From positions 62,001 to 126,000 of the forward strand of contig JBBCGY010000002.1 of NCBI GenBank assembly GCA_037200005.1: DNA of 64,000 bases, given 5' to 3'. The position numbers and the translations under genes are program-made. Under the pieces are notes generated by a model that searched no databases, was not told the DNA's origin, and was given only the letters and a program-made list of their open reading frames with translations. Positions 1 through 8,970 of the stretch are shown here, one piece after another; position 1 is the first letter of the stretch; each line of letters begins with the position of its first letter. The stretch comes from Alphaproteobacteria bacterium (lineage in GTDB: Bacteria > Pseudomonadota > Alphaproteobacteria > UBA9219 > RFNS01).

Positions 1-67
1 CGGCCAGCGCATCCTGCGTCCATCCCAGCAGAGCCCGCGCGGCCTTGATCTGCGGCAATGTGATCAT
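1..67 (-). CDS. XRE-type helix-turn-helix regulator, N-terminal fragment
   Basis: The reading frame starts at an ATG (positions 67-65) with an AGGAG ribosome site eight bases upstream and runs off the left edge. The first residues, MITLPQIKAARALLGWTQ, match the opening of XRE/Cro-type DNA-binding domains, where a helix with A-R-A-L-L-G-W is followed by the first helix of the turn. Only 22 codons are visible, so the target and the rest of the protein are unknown. It is divergent from the small gene at 183; the AT-rich gap between them probably holds both promoters. Confidence 0.6.
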   Translation of the reverse strand, partial: MITLPQIKAARALLGWTQDALA

Positions 68-182
68 GGTTAAGACTCCTTGCGGTTCAAGAATACAGTA
101 TGAAACTAATTTATGTATTTGACATTAAAATATATGTTTATTACATTATGGATATTACATAATTAATTTATGGAGAATAACT

Positions 183-569
183 ATGGATAGGGCCGATAGA
201 TACGCTTATGGGATGGCCGCCGCGATCGTAACGGCGAGCATTATTTCTCTCACGCGCGACGAAGTCATGATCGATCCCGCCAAACCGGCGCAACAGCAGA
301 TTGACGCGGCTCGGAAATTGCTTCCCGACCCATACAAAGGCAAGCAAGGCTCACGCGAAGGCTATGTAGTGGCCTGTTTTTTGGCGGGTCGTTTCGTGGG
401 AATGACACCGGGCCTGGAAGTCAACGAGCCGCCGCCGGAAAATTATGTAAGAGGCCTGCAAAACGGCGATTGCATAATCGCGCAAATGTCATTTCCGCCC
501 GAGTGGCCGTCCTTGGCCAGGCCGCAACGACGGCCTCTTCACAAAATGGGCGACGCCAAACCTCTTTAA
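183..569 (+). CDS. hypothetical protein, 128 aa
   Basis: I do not recognise this protein. The start at 183 is supported by a GGAG ribosome site seven bases upstream and by an AT-rich, promoter-like gap before it. The N-terminus has a short hydrophobic stretch (about residues 10-22) that could be a weak signal or membrane segment. The middle is polar, and the C-terminal 25 residues are rich in proline and arginine, as expected of an out-of-frame tail, so a frameshift near the 3' end cannot be excluded given the damaged genes just downstream. Cytosolic or periplasmic location is undecided. Confidence 0.45.
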   Translation: MDRADRYAYGMAAAIVTASIISLTRDEVMIDPAKPAQQQIDAARKLLPDPYKGKQGSREGYVVACFLAGRFVGMTPGLEVNEPPPENYVRGLQNGDCIIAQMSFPPEWPSLARPQRRPLHKMGDAKPL

Positions 570-658
570 AAAGTCGTTGATGGCTAAATAAAATTAGCTC
601 TTTCTCTCTTGCCGGGGTGAAGCTACTGTTTGTGTCCATTTTATGAGAAAGCTCCCCC

Positions 659-1618
659 ATGGACCGTAACCTAGCCCTTGAAGTCGTGCGCGTGACCGAA
701 GCCGCCGCGCTGTCCTGCTCGCGGCTGGTGGGACGCGGCGACGAGAAACAGGCCGACCAGCTTGCGGTCAACGCGATGCGCGACCGGCTGAACAGCCTGG
801 ACATCGACGGTACCGTAGTCATCGGCGAAGGCGAGCGCGACGAAGCGCCGATGCTTTTCATCGGCGAGAAAGTCGGTTCCGGCAAAGGGCCGAAGGTCGA
901 TATCGCGCTTGATCCACTGGAAGGAACCACAATTACCGCACGCGGCGGGACCAATGCTCTTGCCGTCGTGGCAATGGCGCAGGCGGGCGGATTCCTGAAC
1001 GCGCCCGATGTCTATATGGACAAGATCGCCGTCGGCCCCGGCATGCCTGACGGCGTCATCGATCTCGACGCTTCGCCGGGCGAGAATCTCCGCAATATCG
1101 CCGCCGCCAAAGGCGCGGCGATGGACGATCTTCAGGTCTGCATTCTCGACCGGGATCGCCATGCCGAACTGATCGCCAAGGTGCGAGAAACAGGCGCGCG
1201 GATTATGCTGATTACCGACGGCGACGTTTCCGGCGTCATCGCGACGGCGCAGCCGGAAAGCGGCGTCGATGTCTATATGGGCACGGGCGGCGCGCCGGAA
1301 GGCGTGCTGGCCGCCGCCGCGCTGCAATGCATCGGCGGGCAGATGCAGGGGCGGCTGGTGTTCCGCAACGACGACGAAAAGGCGCGGGCGGCGCGCATGG
1401 GGATTACCGATCTGGGCCGTAAATATATGCTCGGCGATCTGGCCCATGGCGACGTGATGTTCGCGGCGACCGGCGTGACCAATGGCGCGATGCTGAAGGG
1501 CGTGCGGCTTTTTCCCGGCGGCGCGGCGACGCATTCCATCGTCATGCGCTCTATCACCGGCACCGTGCGCACCATCGAGGCCATGCATAATTTCCGCCGG
1601 AAGCCGTTTGATTTATGA
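659..1618 (+). CDS. glpX: class II fructose-1,6-bisphosphatase
   Basis: This 319-residue protein matches GlpX over its full length. GlpX hydrolyses fructose-1,6-bisphosphate to fructose-6-phosphate in gluconeogenesis, and in some bacteria also sedoheptulose-1,7-bisphosphate. Metal and substrate motifs of the lithium-sensitive phosphatase fold are visible: GEGERDEAP at residues 56-64 and DPLEGTT at 85-91, followed by the TARGGTNALAVVA segment. In many alphaproteobacteria glpX sits between hom and recJ; here recJ follows after one intervening gene, while hom is absent from the visible upstream side. A weak GAGAAAG ribosome site precedes the start. The gene is intact, unlike its next three neighbours. 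Confidence 0.95.
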   Translation: MDRNLALEVVRVTEAAALSCSRLVGRGDEKQADQLAVNAMRDRLNSLDIDGTVVIGEGERDEAPMLFIGEKVGSGKGPKVDIALDPLEGTTITARGGTNALAVVAMAQAGGFLNAPDVYMDKIAVGPGMPDGVIDLDASPGENLRNIAAAKGAAMDDLQVCILDRDRHAELIAKVRETGARIMLITDGDVSGVIATAQPESGVDVYMGTGGAPEGVLAAAALQCIGGQMQGRLVFRNDDEKARAARMGITDLGRKYMLGDLAHGDVMFAATGVTNGAMLKGVRLFPGGAATHSIVMRSITGTVRTIEAMHNFRRKPFDL

Positions 1619-1721
1619 GTTGCCGTTTTGGTTAACGGGTAACGCAAAATCGATGATTTACTTTCACGTTTTCATGATAAAAACATGGCAACGCGAAATT
1701 TCATTGAAAGGAGAAAATATT

Positions 1722-2466
1722 ATGAGCGACGCTCCATCTCAATTAACGGAAGCCGTTGTGGGCCCTAAAAGAAATCTCGATGGCTTATATAATTTAGCGA
1801 AAGAGTTATTCGCCGATATGGCCGATAGAGTTCAGGTTTCTCCGCCTGTCAATGCTTGCGATTCCAATAGTGATGCTTTTTTTACGATATATAGTCTGAC
1901 CAAGAAGAAAAAAGAGCGTTGTGAAGAGATCGCCCGCGTCGGAGCTTGTGGTGATTCGAGTTATGAGCTTCATATTGGAGGTTTGGTCTGTGGTCGAAGG
2001 CTCAACGACGATATTGCTAGAAATATTGTGGGGGCCTCGCCAAGGTCTCCATCAAGCCTTCGGCACCGAGGCCGAGACCGTGACCAGATTACGCAAGATT
2101 AACCTGGTGCTGCGGAGCTTCGCAGATTCTTCCTATTCCTATAATATATCCGCTAATGAGCGGCTGATGAAGGGCCTTAGAAAGATTTCCTATGACGCTG
2201 AATCCGTTCGCCCCGAATTGCAGCAGGCTTTCGATGAAGGCACGAAAGTATCGTCTCATCCGCCCGGCATTTGTGATTTATGGAGACTGGCGAAAAAGGA
2301 ATTTTCCGGCACGAATTATACCGTTGAGAATTTCGATTCTTATGAAGGTCATACATATTTTAGCATCAAGAAGAAAGACGGTGCGACTGTCGCCAACATA
2401 CATTCCCATGCGGGCGAGGACACGATTCTCATGGTGACTAAAAACAGGGACTGCTCGTGTCATTGA
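1722..2466 (+). pseudogene. hypothetical protein, frameshifted
   Basis: A frame opens at an ATG (1722) after a clear GGAG site and encodes about 95 plausible residues (MSDAPSQLTEAVVGPKRN onward). It then degenerates into Arg/Ser-rich sequence and stops at 2102. The next frame (+1) carries a plausible continuation from about 2040 to the stop at 2466 (for example VLRSFADSSYSYN and a GATVANIHSHAGEDTILMV segment). One reading-frame change near 1990-2060 would join them into a protein of about 247 residues. I do not recognise the family. Its codon use is more AT-rich than its neighbours. It lies between glpX and recJ, both on the same strand. Confidence 0.5.
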
Positions 2467-2582
2467 GACGGGGCCCTCGTTATGAAGGAACACCGATCGA
2501 AATCGCCCGCGCTTTAGGCTGCATTAAGAGCGGCCGCCCGATCGATCTGAAGCCGTCACCCTGATCTGCGGCTGCGCGGAAA

Positions 2583-2612
2583 CGCGCGCCGGGGCAATGG
2601 TTTCGGCGCGCG
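2583..2612 (+). other. GC hairpin upstream of recJ
   Basis: CGCGCGCC (2583-2590) and GGCGCGCG (2605-2612) form an eight-base-pair stem with a 14-base loop, 16 bases before the recJ start. There is no T tract after it, so it is not a typical intrinsic terminator. It could affect recJ translation or be chance in GC-rich DNA. Confidence 0.3.
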
Positions 2613-2628
2613 TGACATAGCGCCGGGA

Positions 2629-4440
2629 ATGACGCATATTGAAAATATGCTTCAGCAAACCCCGGCGGAACCTATCGTCGCTCCAGTCTCCTTTCTCTCC
2701 GTCACGCAATCCCTGACCGGCCGGATGTGGCAGGCGCGGGCTTGCGACGAGCGCATCGCCGAAGCCCTGGCGCAGCGTTTTACGCTGCCGGATATTCTGG
2801 CTCGCGCGATGGCGGTGCGCGGCATCACGCTCGAAACCGCCGCCGATTATCTCGATCCGACCTTGCGCCTGCTGATGCCCGACCCGTCGTCCTTTAAGGA
2901 CATGGACAAAGCGGCAGCGCGATTGGTTGCCGCGATTACGGCGCAGGAATCCATCACGATTTTCGGCGATTACGATGTCGATGGTGGAACCTCCACGGCG
3001 CTTCTGGTTCGGTTTTTGCGCGCCTGCGGCGCCGCGCCGCAGCTTTATATTCCGGACAGGACGGCGGAAGGTTATGGGCCGAATGCCGCCGCCATGGAGC
3101 GCATCGCGGCCAGCAGCGCGAAGCTGGTGGATCTGCGTCGATTGCGGCACGACTGCGCACGAGCCGCTGGCCCGCGCGCGCGATCTTGGCCTTGATGTCA
3201 TCGTGCTGGATCATCATGCGGCGGAACCGGTTTTGCCGCCGGTTCTCGCGCTGGTCAATCCGAACCGCATCGACGAAGGCGATGGATACCGGAATCTTGC
3301 CGCTATCGGCGTGACGTTTCTTTTCGTCGCCGCCGTGAATCGCGCGCTGCGCGGCGGCGGATTTTATAGTGATGAGCGCAAAGAGCCCGATTTGATGCAA
3401 TGGCTCGATCTGGTGGCGCTCGGCACCGTGGCCGATATCGTGCCGCTCACGGGGCTTAACCGCGCCTATGTCGCGCAGGGCTTGCGCGTGATGGCGCGAT
3501 CCGGCAATGCGGGGTTGCTGGCGCTGATGAAAGCCGGGCGCGCGAGCATGCCGCCGGATACCTTCACGGCGGGATTCATTCTCGGCCCGCGCGTCAATGC
3601 GGGCGGGCGCGTCGGCAAATCCAATCTCGGCGCGCGGCTGCTGTCCTGCGACGATCCCCTGGAGGCCGAGGCGCTGGCGATTCATCTCGACCAGCTGAAC
3701 GCCAGCGCAAGGATATCGAAGTCGACGTTCTGGCCGCGGCGGAATATCAGATTCAGCAGAATGACGGCATGCCGCTTTTGTTCGCGGCGGGCGAGGGCTG
3801 GCATCCTGGAGTCATCGGCATCGTCGCGGCGCGGCTTAAGGAGCGCTATCACCGCCCGGCCATCGTCGTCGCGCTCGACGGCGGCATCGGCAAGGGATCG
3901 GGCCGCTCGGTGCGCGGCCTCGATCTCGGCGCGATGGTGATCGCGGCGCGGCAGTCCGGATTGCTCGTCAATGGCGGCGGCCACGCGATGGCGGCGGGAC
4001 TGACCGTCGCGCAGGACAAAATTCCGGAATTGCGCGCTTTCCTCACCGCCCGCGTGGAGAAATTCCTCGAAGCTTCCCCGCTGGTTCCGACATTGATGCT
4101 CGACGGGATGCTGGCGGGCGCGGCGGCGACGCCCGACTTCATCGCGCAGCTCGACCGGCTGAAACCCTTCGGCACCGGCAATCCCGAGCCGCGCTTTGCC
4201 ATTCCGTCATGCCGGATCGTTCGCGCCGATCTGGTGGGCGACAAGCATGTGCGCTGTATTTTGAGCGCGGCAGGCGCGACCGTGAAAGGCATCGCCTTCC
4301 GCGCGCTGGACAATCCGCTCGGCGCGGCGCTGCTCAAGCCGCAAGGCCGCGCGCTGCATCTCGCGGGCTATCTCCGCCGCGACAACTGGAACGGCCAGGA
4401 TAGGGTGCAGTTTCAGATCGAGGACGGGGCTTTCGCTTAA
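2629..4440 (+). pseudogene. recJ: single-stranded-DNA exonuclease RecJ, two frameshifts
   Basis: Three overlapping frames together encode a full RecJ of about 600 residues, the 5'-3' single-strand exonuclease of recombination and repair. Frame one (2629 to about 3130) carries the DHH motif FGDYDVDG. Frame two (about 3132-3700) carries VDCGTTAHEPLA, LDHH, LVNPNRIDEG, ALGTVADIVPL and GPRVNAGGRVG. Frame three (about 3705-4440) carries GWHPGVIGIVAARLK, GSGRSVRGLDLG and GGHAMAAGL. The breaks fit one extra base near 3131-3134 and one missing base near 3706-3710. All catalytic motifs are intact and there are no internal stops, so this is either very recent decay or assembly error. The start may instead be the ATG at 2647. 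Its stop overlaps that of convergent putA. Confidence 0.85.
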
Positions 4441-7400
4441 TCTGCTCCCGCCGCCGCGAGCAGGGTGGCGTTGCCGCCCGCCGCCGTGGTGTTGATCGAG
4501 ACGGTGCGCTCGAGCGCGAAGCGGGGCAGGTAATGCGGCCCGCCCGCTTTGGGACCGGTGCCGGAGATGCCTTCGCCGCCGAAAGGCTGCGTGCCGACGA
4601 CCGCGCCGATGATGCTGCGGTTGACATAGAGATTGCCGACGTGAAGCTCTTCCGCGATTTCGCCGGCGACGGCATCGATGCGGCTATGCACGCCGCCCGT
4701 CAGACCGAAGCCCGTCGCGTTGATCGCGGCGACAAGCTTGGGCAAGTCTTCGGGTTTGTAACGGACGACATGCAGGATCGGGCCGAAAACCTCGTCCGTC
4801 AGGAATGCGACATTGGGGATTTCCCATATCTGCGGGCTGAAGAAGGCGTGATCTATATTCGAACAAACGGGATTCCCGCTCGCCGCTTCGCGGCGTCGGG
4901 AATGACGGAGTTCTTCTGGTAAGGGCAATGTGAATATTTCTTTCGCCTCGGCGCGGAGGCGTTCGACATGTTTCTCCAGCCGCGCGCGCGCGTCATGATC
5001 GATCAGCGGGCCGATATCGGTCTTGAGGGCCGCGGGATCGCCGATGACCAGTTCCTTCATCGCCGGAGGCCAGCGCGGCGATCATGCTGTCCGCCGTCGC
5101 GTGAGGCAGGCAGAGAATGCGGGCGGCGGAGCATCGCTGTCCGGCGGAGCGGAAGGCGCTGGCGATAACATCGTCGATCACCTGTTCGGGCAATGCCGAA
5201 CTGTCGATGATAATCGCGTTCTGTCCGCCGGTCTCGGCAATTAGGGGCACGATAGGGCCGTCTTTAGCGGCCAAGGCGCGGTTGATGCGCCCGCGCCGCC
5301 GCGACCGAACCGGTGAAGGCCACGCCCGCCAGAGCCGGATGCGCGACCAGCGCCGCGCCAATATCGGCTCCGCCCGGCAGCAGTTGCAGAGCGTCGGGCG
5401 GGAATACCCGCTTCATGCGCCAGCCTGACGGCATGAGCCGCCACGCGCGGCGTCTGCGGCGCGGGCTTGGCGATGACGCTGTTTCCGGCGGCGAGCGCGG
5501 GCGGCGACCTGGCCGAGGAAAATCGCCAGTGGAAAATTCCACGGGCTGATGCAGGCGAACACGCCGCGCCCGTGCAGCGTCAGCGTATTCCGTTCGCCGG
5601 TCGGACCGGGGAGGATTTCCGGCGTGAAATCCTGCCGCGCGCGGGCGGCGTAGTAGCGGCAGAAATCCGTCGCCTCGCGCACTTCGGATAGCGCGTCGGG
5701 CAGCGTCTTGCCGCCTTCATCCGCCAGCAAAGCCATGAGCGCGGCGCGGTCGCGTTCCAACAGGCCGGAAAGACGATTGAGCGCGGCGGCGCGTTCCTCC
5801 ACCGGACGGCGATGCCATGTGCCGAACGCGGCTTGCGCGGCGGAGAAAACCTTATCGAGCGGCGGCGCGGCGGGAACAGGCCATTCTTTCTTCCTCGCCT
5901 CTTGCATGGCGGCCAGCAAAGGTTCCGTCACGCCCGGATCGGTGAGATCGAGGCCGGAGGAATTGGCGCGTTCCGGCGCGTATATATATTTCGGCAAGAT
6001 AACGGCGGGATGACGTTTTTGCTCCTTGGCCTTAAGCAAAGCGGCGGGATCGGCAGTCAGATGCGCGATATCGATACGCGGATCGGTAAGCTGGTTGATG
6101 AAGGAACTGTTCGCGCCATTCTCCAGCAATCGCCGCACGAGGTAGCCGAGCAAAACATCATGGCCGCCGACGGGAGAATAAAAGCAGGTGCGATAGCCTT
6201 CGGGCGCGCAGCAGTTCGAAAAGCTCCGTCGCCATGCCGAACAGGCACTGAAATTCTATTTTCTTCGGGTCGGGCGCGAGGCGGCGATGATCGCGGCGAT
6301 GGTCAGCGCGTTATGCGAGCCGAAAACCGGCGTCAGCCATTCACCATGCGCCAGCAACGTCCCTGGCGCAGGCAAGATAGGAAACATCGGTCGTCATCTT
6401 CCGCGTATAGACCGGAAATTCGTCCCAGCCGCGCTCCTGTGCGCGCTTGATCTCGGTATCCCAATAAGCGCCCTTGATCAGCCGCACCACCATGCGCCGC
6501 TGGAATTTTTGCGCGAAATGCGCGGCGGCATCGATGATTGCCGGAGCGCGCTTCTGATAGGCTTGCACAGCGAGTCCGAAACCCGTCCATGCGCCGAGCT
6601 TAGCGGTCTCCAGGGTCTTTTCTATCACGCCGAGCGAAAGCAACAGCCGGTCGGCTTCCTCGGCATCCACGACCATGAAAATGTCATGACGCGCCGAGGC
6701 TTCGGCCAGCGCCACGAGACGCGGCACGAGTTCGGCATAAACCCGTTCCGCCTGCGCCGCTTCATAACGCGGATGCAGGGCCGAAAGCTTGACCGATATT
6801 CCCGACGGCGCATGGCCGGGATAGAGAAGGTTATTCGAGGCCGTCGCGTCGATGGCATTCAAGTATGATTGATAATAACGCTCGGCGTCTTCGGCGGTGC
6901 GCGCGCCTTCGCCCAGCATGTCGTAGGAATAGCGGGTGCGCGCGTCGCTGATCTTATTGGCGCGCATGATCGCCGCGTCGATATCGTGGCCGATCACGAA
7001 CTGATCGCCGAGCCAGCGCATCGCCATGCGGATCGCCTCGCGCACCGCGCCGTGACCGAGCTTGCCCGCGAGCAGGCCGAGCATCGCGCTTGCGCTGCCG
7101 TGGCCGTCCTCATGCGCGCCGGATATCCTGCCGGTGAGATTCAGCGCCCAGCTCGCGGCGCGCAGCGTCCATGGCGTGTCCTGGCCGAGGTGGGCCTCGA
7201 AATCGGCGGCGGTCATTTTGTCGCGGATCAGCGCGTCGGCCGTCGCCGCGTCGGGAATGCGCAGCAGCGCCTCGGCTAGGCACATCAGAGCGATGCCTTC
7301 TTTCGTATCCAGGCTGAAATGGGACAGCATTTCGGCGATGCCGGGCAGGGCCTTTTTGTGGGCGCGGATTTTGCCGATCCAGCTCGCGGCGCGATCCTGC

Positions 7401-7531
7401 GCCTGGCGAAGAAGCTGCGGATCGAACGCCGCTTGCGGCAGCAAATCCGCGACGGCCTGCTCTTCATCGGCGCGGTAAAGCCGGGCAAGCCTGTCTTTCA
7501 ATTCCGGGGGCAGGGCAGGGGAATAGTCCAT
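4437..7531 (-). pseudogene. putA: bifunctional proline dehydrogenase / P5C dehydrogenase PutA, several frameshifts
   Basis: PutA oxidises proline to glutamate. The intact N-terminal part (7531 to about 6360) holds the FAD-dependent proline dehydrogenase barrel with SVKLSALHPRY, VVDAEEADRLL and RLIKGAYWDTEIKRA. The aldehyde dehydrogenase half holds ACISPWNFPLAIF, VAFTGS, the general-base region LIAETGGQNA, the catalytic cysteine in SAGQRCSA, EVFGPILHVVRY and VGTQPFGGEG. Frame changes lie near 6357, 6275, 6208, 5512, 5408, 5290 and 5065. Six are best explained by one extra base, often lengthening a C or G run, and the one near 6275 by one missing base. There are no nonsense substitutions. The restored protein would be about 1,030 residues, usual for PutA without an N-terminal ribbon-helix-helix domain. 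A palindromic repeat adds about 17 in-frame codons at 4862-4908. Confidence 0.88.
4862..4908 (+). repeat. palindromic repeat copy inside putA
   Basis: This 47-bp copy is identical, including its AACAAA flank, to the copy at 8921-8967. The arms ATTCCCG and CGGGAAT enclose an inner stem GCCGC-ttc-GCGGC. On the putA strand it is read without a stop as RHSRRREAASGNPVCSN, inserted between LPLPEE and the HAFFSPQIWEI segment of the aldehyde dehydrogenase domain. The reading frame continues correctly on both sides. Confidence 0.85.
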
Positions 7532-7625
7532 GCCGGCAGTCTAGGATGGTTAACAGATTCGGGTAAAGTCTGGTAAAAAACCATATTCGCTGATTAGTTT
7601 CAGGAAATTGCGTTATTTATTGATC

Positions 7626-8468
7626 ATGCCGGATACGGATTTCAGATACGCAGCAAACTCGCTTTGCGGGCGGGCGGACGCTTTATTGATCCGTCCTTTC
7701 GACGGCTATTCGCGCGCCGTTCCGGAAGCGACGGTGGTTCATGGCTGCAAGGAAGCCGAGGACATAGCGGCGCGCCGCGTCGCCGAGCAAGCCATGCTCG
7801 GCAATACCGGCAAGATTATCTATTTCACCGGCGGGGCAAAATTATGGGGCGGCGGGCTGAAGCAGCTATTGGCCCTATATCTCATTCCCAAAGTCAGCCG
7901 CGCGATGCGCAATAAGCCTCCCAAGAAAAATGCGGTCGAGGCGATGCGCGGCGCGGAAGTCTTTTGCAGCGAACTCATCAAGCTCGGCGGTAATCCTAAC
8001 GATTTCGATATCCGCGTCTCTCCTAAAGGAAAGCATATCAAAGGCAATATCGAGGGCATTCTTGAGCATCCCGAATGGGGATTTGAAAGCCATAAAAGCA
8101 TCGGCTTTATGACTTTGCCGCCGGAATCGCTGCGCGCCATCGGCAGCTTCCATATAGTCTGCCCGAACAGCACGGCTGTCAGCATTCCGATGCCGTTCTG
8201 GCTGGACGAAATCGGCATCGGCAAGCATTTGTATGATCGCGGCGAATTAAGCTGGGTCAATAAGCGCATCGTCGATTGGCAGCTTGAAACCGAATTCAAG
8301 AAAGTCGGACTGCCGAACGCGCAGGAGCCGGACTATTGCAAGAGAGGCTTTTATCTTCCGCCGGACATGGAAAAAGAAATGGCGGCAGCGGCGGAACTGG
8401 CGGCCATTCGGCCCGCCATCCGCAATCCTTACCGGAACTTCTTCGAGGAATTGCGGGCGGCGGCATAG
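7626..8468 (+). CDS. hypothetical protein, possibly DUF218/YdcF-like
   Basis: The protein has about 280 residues and no confident family assignment. Features faintly recall the DUF218 (YdcF/ElyC) fold: an early R-A-D-A-L-L-I strand, a KIIYFTGG strand-glycine turn near residue 65, a helix with AVEAMRGAEVFCSELIKLGG, and a following SFHIVCPNST strand. No signal peptide or membrane segment is evident, so it is probably cytosolic. The ATG at 7626 is chosen; a TTG at 7608 in the same frame is an alternative. It is divergent from putA, and its stop is followed two bases later by an inverted copy of the palindromic repeat. Confidence 0.6.
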   Translation: MPDTDFRYAANSLCGRADALLIRPFDGYSRAVPEATVVHGCKEAEDIAARRVAEQAMLGNTGKIIYFTGGAKLWGGGLKQLLALYLIPKVSRAMRNKPPKKNAVEAMRGAEVFCSELIKLGGNPNDFDIRVSPKGKHIKGNIEGILEHPEWGFESHKSIGFMTLPPESLRAIGSFHIVCPNSTAVSIPMPFWLDEIGIGKHLYDRGELSWVNKRIVDWQLETEFKKVGLPNAQEPDYCKRGFYLPPDMEKEMAAAAELAAIRPAIRNPYRNFFEELRAAA

Positions 8469-8470
8469 AG

Positions 8471-8520
8471 CCGTCATTCCCGACGCCACGCTTTAGCGTG
8501 GCGAGCGGGAATCCCGTTTG
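8471..8520 (-). repeat. palindromic repeat, inverted copy
   Basis: Read on the minus strand, this copy has the same outer arms (CGGGATTCCCG and CGGGAATGACGG) as the other copies. Its inner stem differs: GCCACGC and GCGTGGC around a four-base loop. The change keeps the pairing, so the hairpin rather than the exact sequence appears to be conserved. The T-rich sequence just after it (8517-8527) could let it act as a terminator for the upstream gene. Confidence 0.8.
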
Positions 8521-8536
8521 GTTTTTCTAAAAAATA

Positions 8537-8585
8537 AAACGGGATTCCCGTTCGTCCGGCTTCGTCGGCCGCCGGGAATGACGGC
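8537..8585 (+). repeat. palindromic repeat, direct copy
   Basis: The outer arms CGGGATTCCCG and CGGGAATGACGG are conserved, while the inner part (TTCGTCCGGCTTCGTCGGCCGC) is a different palindrome centred on CCG-gcttcgt-CGG. It forms a head-to-head pair with the copy at 8471-8520 and lies 36 bp before the GIY-YIG gene. Confidence 0.8.
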
Positions 8586-8620
8586 TTTTCTTGCAGGCCG
8601 TATTCTCTTAGACTGCAATC

Positions 8621-8917
8621 ATGAGAAGCGAGAAACGGTTTTACATATACATTGTCACGGACAAACCATACGGCACCCTTTATATCGGTGTTACATCCGA
8701 TTTAGCGCGTCGTATTTATGAGCACAAAGCTGGTTTATATAAAGGATTCAGCAAAACATACGGGCTTAAGCAACTTGTCTATCATGAAGTGCAAGAAACC
8801 GCCGAGGCCGCGTTTCAGCGCGAAACTTCCCTCAAGCGTTGGAGGCGCGATTGGAAGAAGCAATTGATCGAAAGCGTAAATCCGACTTGGCGGGATTTGT
8901 ATAATGAGTTGGCATAA
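8621..8917 (+). CDS. GIY-YIG nuclease family protein
   Basis: This 98-residue protein is a stand-alone GIY-YIG domain of the UvrC N-terminal type. The family motifs are visible: YIYIV at residues 8-12, YIGVT at 21-25, the helix with LARRIYEHK (catalytic Arg), a VYHEVQ segment, and the KRWRRDWK basic helix with a downstream Asn. Such proteins probably cleave or nick DNA, but the biological substrate of this small class is not established. No strong ribosome site is seen before the ATG. The gene is bracketed by palindromic repeats at 8471-8520, 8537-8585 and 8921-8967, and is convergent with topA. Confidence 0.88.
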   Translation: MRSEKRFYIYIVTDKPYGTLYIGVTSDLARRIYEHKAGLYKGFSKTYGLKQLVYHEVQETAEAAFQRETSLKRWRRDWKKQLIESVNPTWRDLYNELA

Positions 8918-8920
8918 TTA

Positions 8921-8967
8921 AACAAACGGGATTCCCGCTCGCCGCTTCGCGGCGTCGGGAATGACGG
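8921..8967 (+). repeat. palindromic repeat, direct copy before topA stop
   Basis: The copy is identical over 47 bp to the copy inside putA. It fills the gap between the convergent GIY-YIG and topA genes, starting four bases after the GIY-YIG stop and ending three bases before the topA stop. The hairpin followed by CTTTTATTTCTT could serve as a terminator for the upstream gene. Confidence 0.85.
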
Positions 8968-8970
8968 CTT

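Noticed and set aside
2616-2632. Possible repeat remnant at the recJ start (GCCGGGAATGACG)
   Set aside because: Only 13 bases match the right arm, with no partner arm; it is likely chance, and includes the recJ start codon.
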